From: Bacillota bacterium
Lineage (GTDB): Bacteria; Bacillota; Desulfotomaculia; Desulfotomaculales; Desulfallaceae
Assembly (NCBI GenBank): GCA_009781965.1
Contig: WQUS01000175.1
Location: forward strand, 1-12,491
Direction of reading: 5' to 3'
DNA length: 12,491 bases
The notes under the pieces are model-generated. The model was not told the origin of the DNA and ran no database searches. It saw only the letters and a program-made list of their open reading frames with translations. Numbering within the stretch: position 1 is the stretch's first letter; each line of letters opens with the position of its first letter. The position numbers and the translations under genes are program-made. Positions 1-8,023 of this stretch are shown piece by piece.

Positions 1-3000
1 GCGGACGGATCGCTGACGATAGCGGTATCGGCGGACCTGATCAGCCAGTTGACGCCGAACGCCAACGGCACGTTCTACCTGTCCATCGGCAACACCACGA
101 AAATGATAGCGCTGAATATGGATTACCGGCTCCGCTACAAGCCGTACAGCATACTCGCCATAGTCGGCGAAAGCAACAACTACTATCCCAACAATACCTA
201 CTATACGATAGAGGAAGCGGACAATGATACGGATTTGGCTCAAAAGGCGGCCGGCCGGCCGATACTGGTAAAAATGAAGGGTACGGTCTCTTTTGATCCG
301 AGCGCGGCCACATACTTTTTTGCTAAGGGCAAAGTGATGCTCAACAGCACCCTAGTCTACGATGTGGCGGCGGACAAAGGCCTGAGCGTCTGGCTGACCT
401 ACGGGACGGGAGTCACGATCAGCGGCTCCGGCGGCAGCATATCCGTCCCGGGAATGTCTGCAAGCGTCGCCATGCCCCTGCTGTGTAAGATAGTGAACGG
501 GGTTTCCTACCGGACGGACGTCGTCGCTCTGCCCACGGATAATTTCCGGAACATCACCGTGGCGTGGCAGCCTAATCTGCCGGGGGCGGCCCAAACCGCT
601 ATGAAAGTCGCCGCGACGCTGGGGATGACGGCCGATGTCACCGAGATGCGCCTGCTGGACAAATCCATCGTCTTTGGCGGGAAGCTCAACGTTAACTTCC
701 CGGCGGCCCTCGCGATGCTCAACGGCGGGGACACCTCCATCATGGGCGTTGACATTCAGCGGCTGCAATACGACATCGACAGCTCCGGGCTGGCGAAATT
801 CAAAGGCGTGCAGGCTTCCGGCAGCACAACCTCGGACAACCTGAAGATATCCTTCATCGATTTTGACGCGAACGGGAACGTCAGCATCGATACTTTCGCC
901 AATATCTATGAGGCGGACGGGATGCTCAACCTGCATTTCTTCGACGTGGAGGGCAAACTGCTGCTCAAACCAGTCTCCGGCTACCCGATTCCCGACACGG
1001 TGCTTTTTTTCGTCTCTTCCAACCAGGGAATCGAGGTTATTCCGGGCGTTCTGCAGCTGGAGGGGGGCGGCGGCGGTTTCAGCGGCCTGGCGGACACGAT
1101 CAACGGCGACTTCAACAAAATACCGCCCATTCTGATCAATTATCAGGGCCAGGCGGGCCTGGTCGAAGTCTTATCGCTGCGGGGCAGCCAGTGGATAGGG
1201 CCGTCCCAATATACGGGCCAAGACAAGTTGTCCCTCAGCACAGGCCCGATCCAGCTGGAGCTCGGCACATTTAGCTGGGCCGTAAACGCCTATACCGACG
1301 GCGGTACCATTGGCGGCGGGACGCAGGTCACCCTGACGAGCGATTATGACGTTATCGACGCCGGCGGCAGCCTTATGTTCGGTTACCGGAAAAACCACGG
1401 CGGTCTTATCTTCACCGGCGATCTGTACGGGTCACTCAATATACCGAAGTTTAAAATTCTTGGCAAATCGTATGGGCCGTATAAAATCGGCAGCGTGAAG
1501 GCCACTGTGGATAAAGATGGCATCAAAGCTTCCTGTAAGATCATTAAGATAATCAAAGTCAGTGTTACTTTCAAATGGACGGATACAAAACCCTCTGTTA
1601 GCTTAAAAGACACATCTGCTCCGCTGGGGACGGTTCCGGGCCAATCCCTCGCTTCGACGCAGCCGGTTTATGACGACAGCGGCAAGTATGTCGGCGAAAT
1701 GACCATCGGGGATAACCTGAGGCTCGTCAGGAGCGGTTCAACCGGCGGCGGGCTTATCGGGCCAAGGGGCGCTTCCCTTATTGCCCCCGCAAGTTCCGCG
1801 TTAACCGGCTCCGCCGATATCGGGCAGGTCGCTGCCGACGAGTTTGTTACGACAGACATACCGAGAGACAATTTGCAGGTATTTTACTCGATCGACGGCG
1901 GAACGACTTATCTACCGTACATTTTATATTATCCGCGCTCTGCTCCCGCCACGGACGCCAACCCGTACACCGGCGCTGAGCTCAACGCAACCTGGGTCAA
2001 CGCTGTTGACCAGAGCGATGCAAACGGCAGTTCCGTTATGCTGAACCTTTCCGTGGCCGGCGCGCCAAACGCCACCTGGAGATTGGTCAATACCGCCGGC
2101 GCCGCTTTCACCTGGGACGTTATCCAGTCGCTGCCGATTCCGGAGCTTACGCAGGCTTCGTTGGACAGCGGCTCCAATAGCGTGAGCTGGTCGGCGGACG
2201 GTTTGGATACAACCAAACAGTACACGGCGGACGTGTATTTGACCAAGAACGACGGCACCGCCGCCAACAGCGGCAACGACCTCTATTTGATCGTCAGCGG
2301 CCAGCCGCTGAGCCCGAACGGGGACGGCACGGCCAGCGGGACAGTTACGCTTGACCCGGCGGATTTCCCGAAAAACATGCCGACGGGGGACTATCACGCG
2401 GCGGTATTCCTGAATGAATACGGCGCGCCGACGCCAGTTCTGGACGCGAACAACAACCCTGTCCTTGACGGCGACGGCAACCAGGTCATGCAGAGCGGCT
2501 CGACGACGGACAGCACCAAATACGCGACGCAGACGCTGTCTTACACGAACCCGCTGCAACCCGCGCCGGTGACCAATCTCACCGTCTCGGCCGCCGGAAG
2601 CGGCGCCCTGAAAGCCGCCTGGGACAGGCCGGCAAATGACGACGTGTACTATCAGATCACAGCCTACGACGCGGGCGGCAGCCAGGTTATGGCTACGGCG
2701 CCGAACGCATCCGATCCGGCCCAAACCGCGCAGACGCCGTATGTATACAATATTACTCCGGATATGTACGGCACTGGTTCATCCGGTCAGCTAGAGGCAA
2801 TCATTACAGGCCTCCCTGTCGGGGCGAGCTATCAGCTGGAAGTTACGCCCTACCGGTATACCGGCGCGGACAGCGGCTCGTCTATATCGACGATATCCGC
2901 CGCGCCGGCGCGGAGCTCGCTTGTCGCCCTGCCCGTACCGAACTACGCCAAGGTGTCCGCGTCCTTTGCCAACGCCGTCACCTCAACCGACGAGCAGGGC

Positions 3001-4995
3001 AATCTGTCGGTCTATGCCTCGTCGGGCTATCAGCTCAACCTGTCCGCCGATCAGGACTGTACGTTTACCGTGACCGAAAACGGCGCCGATATTTACAACA
3101 GCTCCGCGCCGGAAAGCGCGCTCTCGCTGGATATGCCTCTGGGCAGCGGCGACGCGACCAGATATGTTGTGATTAAGGCGGTAAACGCGGGCGGGGATAT
3201 TAGCTACTTCTATTACAACGCTTATTACGATAATGTAGCGCCGCCCTTGTTTATTGACACCAACGAAGATGGGGTAATCATCGCCGACGACAGCGGCAAC
3301 TTCACCGTGACTGGCTCCACCAGCCCGGGAGCGACAGTTTCGCTGTACATGAACAACGCGCCCTCCACTCAAGCTGACTTAGAGGGAAGCTTTGCCCTCA
3401 CTGGCACTTTGCCCGGGAGTCAGTCCGCGTCCGGCGCCTCGGAGCTGGTTACCGTTGGCAGCCAGGATGTTTTAGGCAATTCTGAGACGGCCAACGTGCG
3501 GATTGTGCCAGCTTCAGTATTCGCGGCTGACATTACGTCGATCAGCGTTAAGCCCGGCGGCGCGATCACCCTCAAACAAGGCGAGGCCATTAACGTGGGC
3601 GGGACGGTGTCCCTCCGGGGCGGCACGACCTACGACGTCTACGGCAGCGCGCTGACCTACACGGTAACGGGAAATGCAGGCAGCATCAGCCTTGATCAGG
3701 CCACCGGGGTGATTACCGGCGCGGCGCCCGGCGCCGCCCAGGTTAAAGTCTCGATTGCCAACAGCAGCGGGACTGTCTTTACATCTCCTGCGCTGACCAT
3801 CAATGTGGTTAACGTATCGGTTACGGGAGTGAGCCTGAATCAGAGCGCCGCTGCCATAGCGGTAAACGGCAATGTGGCGCTCAGCGCGGTTGTTTCCCCG
3901 GCGGACGCTTTGAATAAGAATGTCTCCTGGAGCAGCAGCAATAATGCCGTGGCCACGGTCAATCAAGACGGTCTGGTCACCGGCCTTGCCGCCGGCACGG
4001 CGGTGATCACCGCTACCACGGAAGACGGGGGATTTACGGCCGGCTGTACGGTTACCGTCGGCAGCGGCGGTGGTTCAACTGGCGGCGGCGGTTCGACCGG
4101 CTATGCTCAGGCGAAGGCCACTTTGAGCCAGAGCGCGGCGTCTTTTGACAAGAACCCAACCGGTGCGAACCACAGTGATATAACGGTGACCTTGACGGCA
4201 AACGGGTCCTCGGTTGTGGATTTGAAAAACGGGGATTACACGCTGGTGAAGGGCAAGGATTACACTGTCAGCGGCAATCAATATACCATTAAGGCTGAGT
4301 ACCTGTCTAGCCTGGCTAAAGGGGAGCAAATAATCACCTTTGCCATGCGCGGCGGTACGAACCCGAAACTGACAGTCACAGTGACGGATTCTTCGCCGTC
4401 AGCGCCGCCGCAGCCTCCGCAGCCTTGGGTAAATCCCTTCGCTGATGTGCAAGCGTCGGACTGGTTCTACAACGCTGTGGGGGATGCCTACAGCAAAGGT
4501 TTGATGTCCGGCACAAGCGCGGCGCCGATGCTCTTCAGCCCCGGCATGAGCACAACCAGGGGGATGATCGTGACCGTTCTATACCGTTTGGCCGGTTCGC
4601 CGGACGTGTCCGGCCTGGCCAATCCCTTTAGCGACGTTCCGCAGGGACAGTGGTATACCGATGCGGTGAAGTGGGCGGCGGCCAACGGGATTGTGCTTGG
4701 TTACAGCAAAAACAAGTATGGCCCGGGCGATAATATCTCCCGGCAGGATTTAACGGTTATCTTGTACCGTTACGCCGGCTTTAAGGACTGGACATTACCT
4801 GAAACCAAGGAATACAGCGACTTCCCGGACCAAGCCGCCATTGGCGGCTACGCTAAGGAAGCGATCAAAGCGTCTTTCCGGGCGGGCATGATCAGCGGCT
4901 ACCCGGACGGCACTTTGCAGCCCAGGGGAACGGCGACAAGAGCCGAGGTAGCGGCGATGCTGAGTAAGTTCATGGAGCTGGGGAATAAGGAATAA
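1..4995 (+). CDS. Large SLH-domain surface protein, 5'-truncated by window
   Basis: The frame is open from base 1 with no stop, so the true start lies upstream; the TTG at 49 is only the first internal start-like codon. About 1664 codons are visible. Numbering from base 1, residues ~1-570 are a beta-rich, Gly/Asp-rich region I do not recognise. Fn3-like stretches lie near 700-970 (one clear unit ~853-970, beginning QPAPVTNLTVSA). Bacterial Ig-like domains follow: one with the SPGATVSLY motif near 1100-1165, one near 1180-1270, and a Big_2 domain at ~1272-1354 (VSWSSSNNAVATV, then GLVTGLAAGTAVITATT). After a GGGS linker comes a CBM_X2-like domain at ~1368-1465 (FDKNPTG, KGKDYTVSG). Three SLH domains start near 1478, 1541 and 1605, the last with the canonical TRAE motif and the first two diverged (TRGM, SRQD). 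SLH domains bind secondary cell-wall polymer, so the protein is surface-anchored by its C-terminus. I see no catalytic motif; an adhesive, scaffold or S-layer-associated role is inference. Confidence 0.93.
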   Translation, partial: ADGSLTIAVSADLISQLTPNANGTFYLSIGNTTKMIALNMDYRLRYKPYSILAIVGESNNYYPNNTYYTIEEADNDTDLAQKAAGRPILVKMKGTVSFDPSAATYFFAKGKVMLNSTLVYDVAADKGLSVWLTYGTGVTISGSGGSISVPGMSASVAMPLLCKIVNGVSYRTDVVALPTDNFRNITVAWQPNLPGAAQTAMKVAATLGMTADVTEMRLLDKSIVFGGKLNVNFPAALAMLNGGDTSIMGVDIQRLQYDIDSSGLAKFKGVQASGSTTSDNLKISFIDFDANGNVSIDTFANIYEADGMLNLHFFDVEGKLLLKPVSGYPIPDTVLFFVSSNQGIEVIPGVLQLEGGGGGFSGLADTINGDFNKIPPILINYQGQAGLVEVLSLRGSQWIGPSQYTGQDKLSLSTGPIQLELGTFSWAVNAYTDGGTIGGGTQVTLTSDYDVIDAGGSLMFGYRKNHGGLIFTGDLYGSLNIPKFKILGKSYGPYKIGSVKATVDKDGIKASCKIIKIIKVSVTFKWTDTKPSVSLKDTSAPLGTVPGQSLASTQPVYDDSGKYVGEMTIGDNLRLVRSGSTGGGLIGPRGASLIAPASSALTGSADIGQVAADEFVTTDIPRDNLQVFYSIDGGTTYLPYILYYPRSAPATDANPYTGAELNATWVNAVDQSDANGSSVMLNLSVAGAPNATWRLVNTAGAAFTWDVIQSLPIPELTQASLDSGSNSVSWSADGLDTTKQYTADVYLTKNDGTAANSGNDLYLIVSGQPLSPNGDGTASGTVTLDPADFPKNMPTGDYHAAVFLNEYGAPTPVLDANNNPVLDGDGNQVMQSGSTTDSTKYATQTLSYTNPLQPAPVTNLTVSAAGSGALKAAWDRPANDDVYYQITAYDAGGSQVMATAPNASDPAQTAQTPYVYNITPDMYGTGSSGQLEAIITGLPVGASYQLEVTPYRYTGADSGSSISTISAAPARSSLVALPVPNYAKVSASFANAVTSTDEQGNLSVYASSGYQLNLSADQDCTFTVTENGADIYNSSAPESALSLDMPLGSGDATRYVVIKAVNAGGDISYFYYNAYYDNVAPPLFIDTNEDGVIIADDSGNFTVTGSTSPGATVSLYMNNAPSTQADLEGSFALTGTLPGSQSASGASELVTVGSQDVLGNSETANVRIVPASVFAADITSISVKPGGAITLKQGEAINVGGTVSLRGGTTYDVYGSALTYTVTGNAGSISLDQATGVITGAAPGAAQVKVSIANSSGTVFTSPALTINVVNVSVTGVSLNQSAAAIAVNGNVALSAVVSPADALNKNVSWSSSNNAVATVNQDGLVTGLAAGTAVITATTEDGGFTAGCTVTVGSGGGSTGGGGSTGYAQAKATLSQSAASFDKNPTGANHSDITVTLTANGSSVVDLKNGDYTLVKGKDYTVSGNQYTIKAEYLSSLAKGEQIITFAMRGGTNPKLTVTVTDSSPSAPPQPPQPWVNPFADVQASDWFYNAVGDAYSKGLMSGTSAAPMLFSPGMSTTRGMIVTVLYRLAGSPDVSGLANPFSDVPQGQWYTDAVKWAAANGIVLGYSKNKYGPGDNISRQDLTVILYRYAGFKDWTLPETKEYSDFPDQAAIGGYAKEAIKASFRAGMISGYPDGTLQPRGTATRAEVAAMLSKFMELGNKE

Positions 4996-5031
4996 CCGCA
5001 GCAGGAATAGCGAAAAACGATTTAATTGACG

Positions 5032-5073
5032 CAGCCCCGGGAAAGGTGTGCAAGATAACCTTTCCCGGGGCTG
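5032..5073. terminator. Strong hairpin between convergent genes
   Basis: A perfect 16-bp inverted repeat (left arm 5032-5047, right arm 5058-5073) encloses a 10-nt loop. The arm core is AGCCCCGGGAAAGGT. It lies 36 nt past the SLH gene stop and 24 nt past the stop of the opposing ATPase gene, so it could end transcription from both sides. There is no clean T-run on the + strand side, and only a loose T-rich stretch on the - strand side. It is therefore a probable bidirectional terminator rather than a textbook one. Confidence 0.75.
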
Positions 5074-5097
5074 TTGATGTAGAATCAAATTAAAGAA

Positions 5098-6252
5098 TTA
5101 AATCAACCACGCCGGGATGATCCAGTTCTTTTGGTTAATGGGCAGAACATTATTATACAGACAAACTACCGCTCCTTCCCCTACTGGCTTACCGGCGTTC
5201 TGTAAAACGGCAAAGTTTTTAATCGCATCCTTACCTGGGTTCCCGGTCTTTTTAATTTCGATCGGATATACTGTACCGTCATACTCCAAAACAATGTCTA
5301 TTTCTTTGCCGTCCGTATCCCGGTAATAATAGACGGGGGGCTGTTTACCTGCGTTGTGATAGGACTTTAATAACTCGCTGACAACATAGGTTTCAAATAT
5401 CTTTCCCGACATAGCGGAGGCTTCCAAGGTTTTCGGACTGTCCCAACGGGTGAGATAAACCGCCAGCCCGGTATCCATGAAATACATATTAGGCGACTTG
5501 ACCGCTCTTTTCAGAGTATTGTTGAAGTAAGGCTGAATAAGGGTCACAATACCGCTGGACACTAAAACCGACAGCCATTTCTTGGCGGTAGGCGCGCTGA
5601 TGCCAACGTCTTTGGCCAAGTCGGCGAAGTTCACCATCTCGCTGGTGCGGGCGGCGCAGGCGGTCATAAAGCGGAAGAAGTCAAGCTCATCCGCTACCTG
5701 GGCGAGAGACTTAATATCTCTTTCCAAATAGGTATTGACATAACCAGAGTAAAACTCATCCCGATTAAATGCCCCTAAGTAAGCGAATGGCATGGAACCT
5801 TTGTAGATCCGCTCATAGATAGCATTTAGACCCTGGGGCTTACGTTGCTTAAAACGCTCTAACATCACTTGATGATCACAGACAAATGGTTCGCTTGCGA
5901 CGTTCTCAATCTCGCTTTGCGATAGCCCGTACATTTCTATGACCGCAATCCGTCCGGCCAGGCTTTCGGATACGTCTTTCATCAGATGGAATTTTTGTGA
6001 ACCAGTTAGCCAGAAGTCTCCACGATGCTGGTGGGTATCAACATACATTTTGATGTAGGGAAGAAGATTGGGAGCGTATTGGATTTCATCAATAATGACC
6101 GGAGGCTGGTGGCGTTCCAAAAACAGGGCCGGTTCCCTTACCGCCGCTTCCCGCTCTACCGGGTCGTCAAGGGTAACGTACTCGCGCTCTTTCTCGGCCA
6201 AGTGTTTAAGCAGGGTAGTCTTACCCACCTGCCGGGAACCGGTGACGATCAA
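5098..6252 (-). CDS. AAA_14 / DUF4143 family ATPase
   Basis: Single-chain P-loop ATPase of the AAA_14-DUF4143 type, a widespread family of largely unknown function. From the TTG at 6252: Walker A is GSRQVGKTT (residues 5-13), Walker B is VIIDE (52-56), and a sensor-like LTGS follows (TGSQKFHLM). A winged-helix-like segment lies in the middle (VNFADLAKDVGISAPTAKKWL). The C-terminal DUF4143 part has the restriction-endonuclease-like pattern KEIDIVLEY...YPIEIKKT. Length is slightly short for the family because the usual ~15-20 residues before the P-loop are missing from this start. They are encoded upstream in the same frame (YINRALENRI at 6309-6280), but the frame holds no ATG, GTG or TTG between the TAA at 6346-6348 and 6252. 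A GGGGG Shine-Dalgarno-like run lies 8 nt before an ATA codon at 6310-6312, so the real product may start there. TTG 6252 has no ribosome binding site. The gene is monocistronic and convergent with the SLH gene. Confidence 0.9.
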   Translation of the reverse strand: MIVTGSRQVGKTTLLKHLAEKEREYVTLDDPVEREAAVREPALFLERHQPPVIIDEIQYAPNLLPYIKMYVDTHQHRGDFWLTGSQKFHLMKDVSESLAGRIAVIEMYGLSQSEIENVASEPFVCDHQVMLERFKQRKPQGLNAIYERIYKGSMPFAYLGAFNRDEFYSGYVNTYLERDIKSLAQVADELDFFRFMTACAARTSEMVNFADLAKDVGISAPTAKKWLSVLVSSGIVTLIQPYFNNTLKRAVKSPNMYFMDTGLAVYLTRWDSPKTLEASAMSGKIFETYVVSELLKSYHNAGKQPPVYYYRDTDGKEIDIVLEYDGTVYPIEIKKTGNPGKDAIKNFAVLQNAGKPVGEGAVVCLYNNVLPINQKNWIIPAWLI

Positions 6253-6347
6253 GGCGCGGAACTGTTCGCTCGCTTGCCGGATTCTATTTTCTAAAGCACG
6301 GTTTATATATATCGGAAACGCCCCCGTTAAATCGAAATTATTATTTT

Positions 6348-6377
6348 ATTATAACCGGACTATTGATGAATTAGCAA
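6348..6377 (-). promoter_or_regulatory. Sigma-A-type promoter for the AAA_14 ATPase
   Basis: Reading the - strand, TTGCTA (6377-6372), an 18-nt spacer, then TATAAT (6353-6348). The predicted transcript start is near 6341. That leaves a leader of about 30 nt before the GGGGG run and the ATA codon at 6312. The short leader favours translation starting near 6312 rather than at the TTG 6252. Confidence 0.6.
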
Positions 6378-6487
6378 GTTTTACAAAAAAATTACTGTTA
6401 TAATTCTATTTGCGTGCCTGGGTTATGAGCACTAACAAACACAGGGTCTGACCAGTAACGTTACCGGCCATAATCGGCGGGTTGATT

Positions 6488-6516
6488 TTGAATTTCACTT
6501 GATTTATGGCTATATT
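6488..6516 (+). promoter_or_regulatory. Probable promoter of the ureohydrolase gene
   Basis: TTGAAT (6488-6493), exactly 17 nt, then TATATT (6511-6516), both close to the sigma-A consensus. Transcription would begin near 6523, giving a 5' leader of about 110 nt that includes the tandem 12-bp repeat. Confidence 0.5.
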
Positions 6517-6563
6517 GGCGCTATTATTTAATAGCATTTGACGTATATTTTGCGACTTTCAGG

Positions 6564-6587
6564 CGCTTAAACGTACGCTTAAACGCA
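6564..6587. repeat. Tandem 12-bp direct repeat in the speB leader
   Basis: Two adjacent copies of CGCTTAAACGTA / CGCTTAAACGCA (11 of 12 identical), 34 nt before the first possible start codon. The 12-bp spacing is a little over one helical turn, as in tandem operator half-sites. It may be a regulator site or chance; no regulator gene lies beside it. Confidence 0.4.
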
Positions 6588-6621
6588 ATGGGATTTTAAA
6601 AAATTAATAGCATGTAATGAG

Positions 6622-7575
6622 GTGAACGGAAGTTTGATTAATTCCCGTCCTTGGGGCGAACTGCTGACGGACAAGCGGGATGAAGCCCGGGTACTGATTA
6701 TGGGCGTACCTTTTGATTTGTCGGTGAGCGGCGGCCGGGGGGCCTGCGAGGCGCCGGAAAGGATTAGGCGTCTTTCCCGCTATCAGCCGGCCACCACGGA
6801 AACAGGCGCTATTATGGACCGGCTTAAGGTTTTTGACGCCGGCGACGTACCGCTGGACCTGAACTGGGAGCGGTACTTTAAAACGGTGGAAGACAAGGCT
6901 TATGAGCTGATGACCGGGGGTAAGTTCTGCCTGTTTCTGGGCGGGGATCACTCGGTGACCATTCCCTTGCATAAGGCCTTCGGCCGGTACAACGCCGGGA
7001 ACGCCGGCCAAGGGCCTGGCGGCAAAACCGGCATTATTCATTTTGACGCCCACTGCGATCTTTGCGACTCTTATGACGGCCACCGCTGGTCTCATGCCTG
7101 CACCGAACGCCGGAGCCTGGATGATGTAATCACGCCGGGGGATCTTTTTATGCTGGGAATTCGCTCTTACGAAGAGGAAGAAGTGGCTTTTTTGCGCCGG
7201 CATCCGGAAATCAAAGTTATTACCGCCCACGAGCTGTACCGTTCCGGTATCGACGCCGCCTGGCGAGTTCTGGAAGCTCATTACCGCCATTATGAAGCCC
7301 TTTATTTTACTTTGGATATCGACGTGCTGGATCCCGCTTACGCGCCTGGCACCGGCGTGCCAGAACCGGCCGGTCTGACCAGCCGGGAACTGATGGAACT
7401 GGTTAAACTTGTCGTGGCCAACCTGCCGGTAAAAGCCATGGACATAGTGGAGGTGTCTCCCGGCCTGGATCACTCGGATATTACCGGCTGGGCCGCTTTG
7501 AAGATAATCTACGAGGTGTTTGGCTGTTTGAACGACCGCCTGCCTGGGCCGGCGGTTCAGTTAAATCATTATTGA
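6622..7575 (+). CDS. speB: Agmatinase / arginase-family ureohydrolase
   Basis: Predicted manganese ureohydrolase, most likely agmatinase (agmatine to putrescine plus urea) in polyamine synthesis, cytoplasmic. All family motifs are present. Numbering from GTG 6622: GGDHS (107-111), FDAHCD (141-146), TLDIDVLDPAYAPGTG (230-245) and DIVEVSPGLD near the C-terminus. The six metal ligands H110, D142, H144, D146, D232 and D234 are intact. The SHAxxxRR loop (157-164) is also kept. Length (~314-318 aa) is normal. The start is uncertain: GTG 6622 overlaps the GAGGTG Shine-Dalgarno (6619-6624), whereas TTG 6634 sits 9 nt behind it, so the protein more likely begins MINSRPW at 6634. Arginase, guanidinobutyrase or formimidoglutamase cannot be excluded by motif alone. 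The gene stands alone, and its last 95 bp overlap the tail of a convergent ImmA-like gene. Confidence 0.92.
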   Translation: MNGSLINSRPWGELLTDKRDEARVLIMGVPFDLSVSGGRGACEAPERIRRLSRYQPATTETGAIMDRLKVFDAGDVPLDLNWERYFKTVEDKAYELMTGGKFCLFLGGDHSVTIPLHKAFGRYNAGNAGQGPGGKTGIIHFDAHCDLCDSYDGHRWSHACTERRSLDDVITPGDLFMLGIRSYEEEEVAFLRRHPEIKVITAHELYRSGIDAAWRVLEAHYRHYEALYFTLDIDVLDPAYAPGTGVPEPAGLTSRELMELVKLVVANLPVKAMDIVEVSPGLDHSDITGWAALKIIYEVFGCLNDRLPGPAVQLNHY

Positions 7576-8020
7576 CATCAAATTTGAGACCGCGCACCTC
7601 AGTGTAATATTTATACGCTTCCATTACCAGCTCTTGGGGTGATTCAAAATAACCGGCCAATTCATACCAGGAATGGCTTTTTTGCAGCGCCTTTTGCATT
7701 TCCTCAAAGGGTAACAGCTTTTCTATTTTCCAGCGCCGGGCCCGTTCTTCACACCTATCCCGATTACTCTTGGCCAAAGGGGAATTGGCAGTAGCCCCGA
7801 TAGAGTAAAGGCTGCCTGTTGCGTAATGGCCTATTTCCTCGGCAAGCAACACAATCTCCTCTGACTGTGACTTGATAGCAGGCTTGTCCAAGGTAATAGT
7901 TTTATAGCCTGCCAAGCACACACATGACGCTTTTTTGCTATTACTAAAATGATAATCATAAATATGAATGTCAGACTTATAGGCATCGTCATACAATTGC
8001 TCCAGTTTTGATAAACGCAA
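7481..8020 (-). CDS. ImmA/IrrE-like (DUF955) peptidase, phage type
   Basis: 179 aa, starting at a TTG 3 nt after the stop of the XRE repressor gene. A GGGGGGA Shine-Dalgarno lies inside the end of that gene, so the two are cotranscribed and translationally coupled. Residues 53-70 and 90-110 match the ImmA/IrrE fold: LLAEEIGHY is the active-site helix and CEERARRWKIEKLL carries the expected third ligand (E91 or E92). The usual HExxH reads E61-E-I-G-H65, so the first metal-binding His is Glu. From memory this variant occurs in some Bacillota prophage members; catalysis is uncertain. Known relatives such as ImmA of ICEBs1 cleave a partner XRE repressor to induce the element. About 30 C-terminal residues, from NNDLTEPP on, are encoded antisense to the end of speB and look low-complexity (PRRLSSKRPSR), suggesting an extended or replaced tail. 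Confidence 0.82.
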   Translation of the reverse strand: MRLSKLEQLYDDAYKSDIHIYDYHFSNSKKASCVCLAGYKTITLDKPAIKSQSEEIVLLAEEIGHYATGSLYSIGATANSPLAKSNRDRCEERARRWKIEKLLPFEEMQKALQKSHSWYELAGYFESPQELVMEAYKYYTEVRGLKFDVNNDLTEPPAQAGGRSNSQTPRRLSSKRPSR

Positions 8021-8023
8021 AGC

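Larger units (their letters stand above)
6313..6621. other. Divergent intergenic region, ATPase / ureohydrolase
   Basis: AT-rich, with no convincing gene. It holds promoters facing outwards in both directions, a near-palindrome at 6452-6467 centred on GTAACGTTAC, and a tandem 12-bp repeat at 6564-6587 just ahead of the ureohydrolase gene. ORFs reading rightward out of the ATPase gene into this region are shadows without ribosome binding sites. Confidence 0.6.

Noticed and set aside
352..936. Long - strand ORF within the SLH gene (194 aa); similarly 1924-2724 and 3514-3966
   Set aside because: They lie wholly antisense to a clearly coding, GC-rich frame, are rich in Arg/Val/Gly as antisense shadows are, and show no domain or ribosome binding site.
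6025..6403. + strand ORFs opposite the ATPase N-terminus
   Set aside because: Antisense to the conserved Walker A/B region; no conserved features.
6604..7473. 289-aa - strand ORF across speB
   Set aside because: Antisense to the fully conserved ureohydrolase frame; no recognisable motif.
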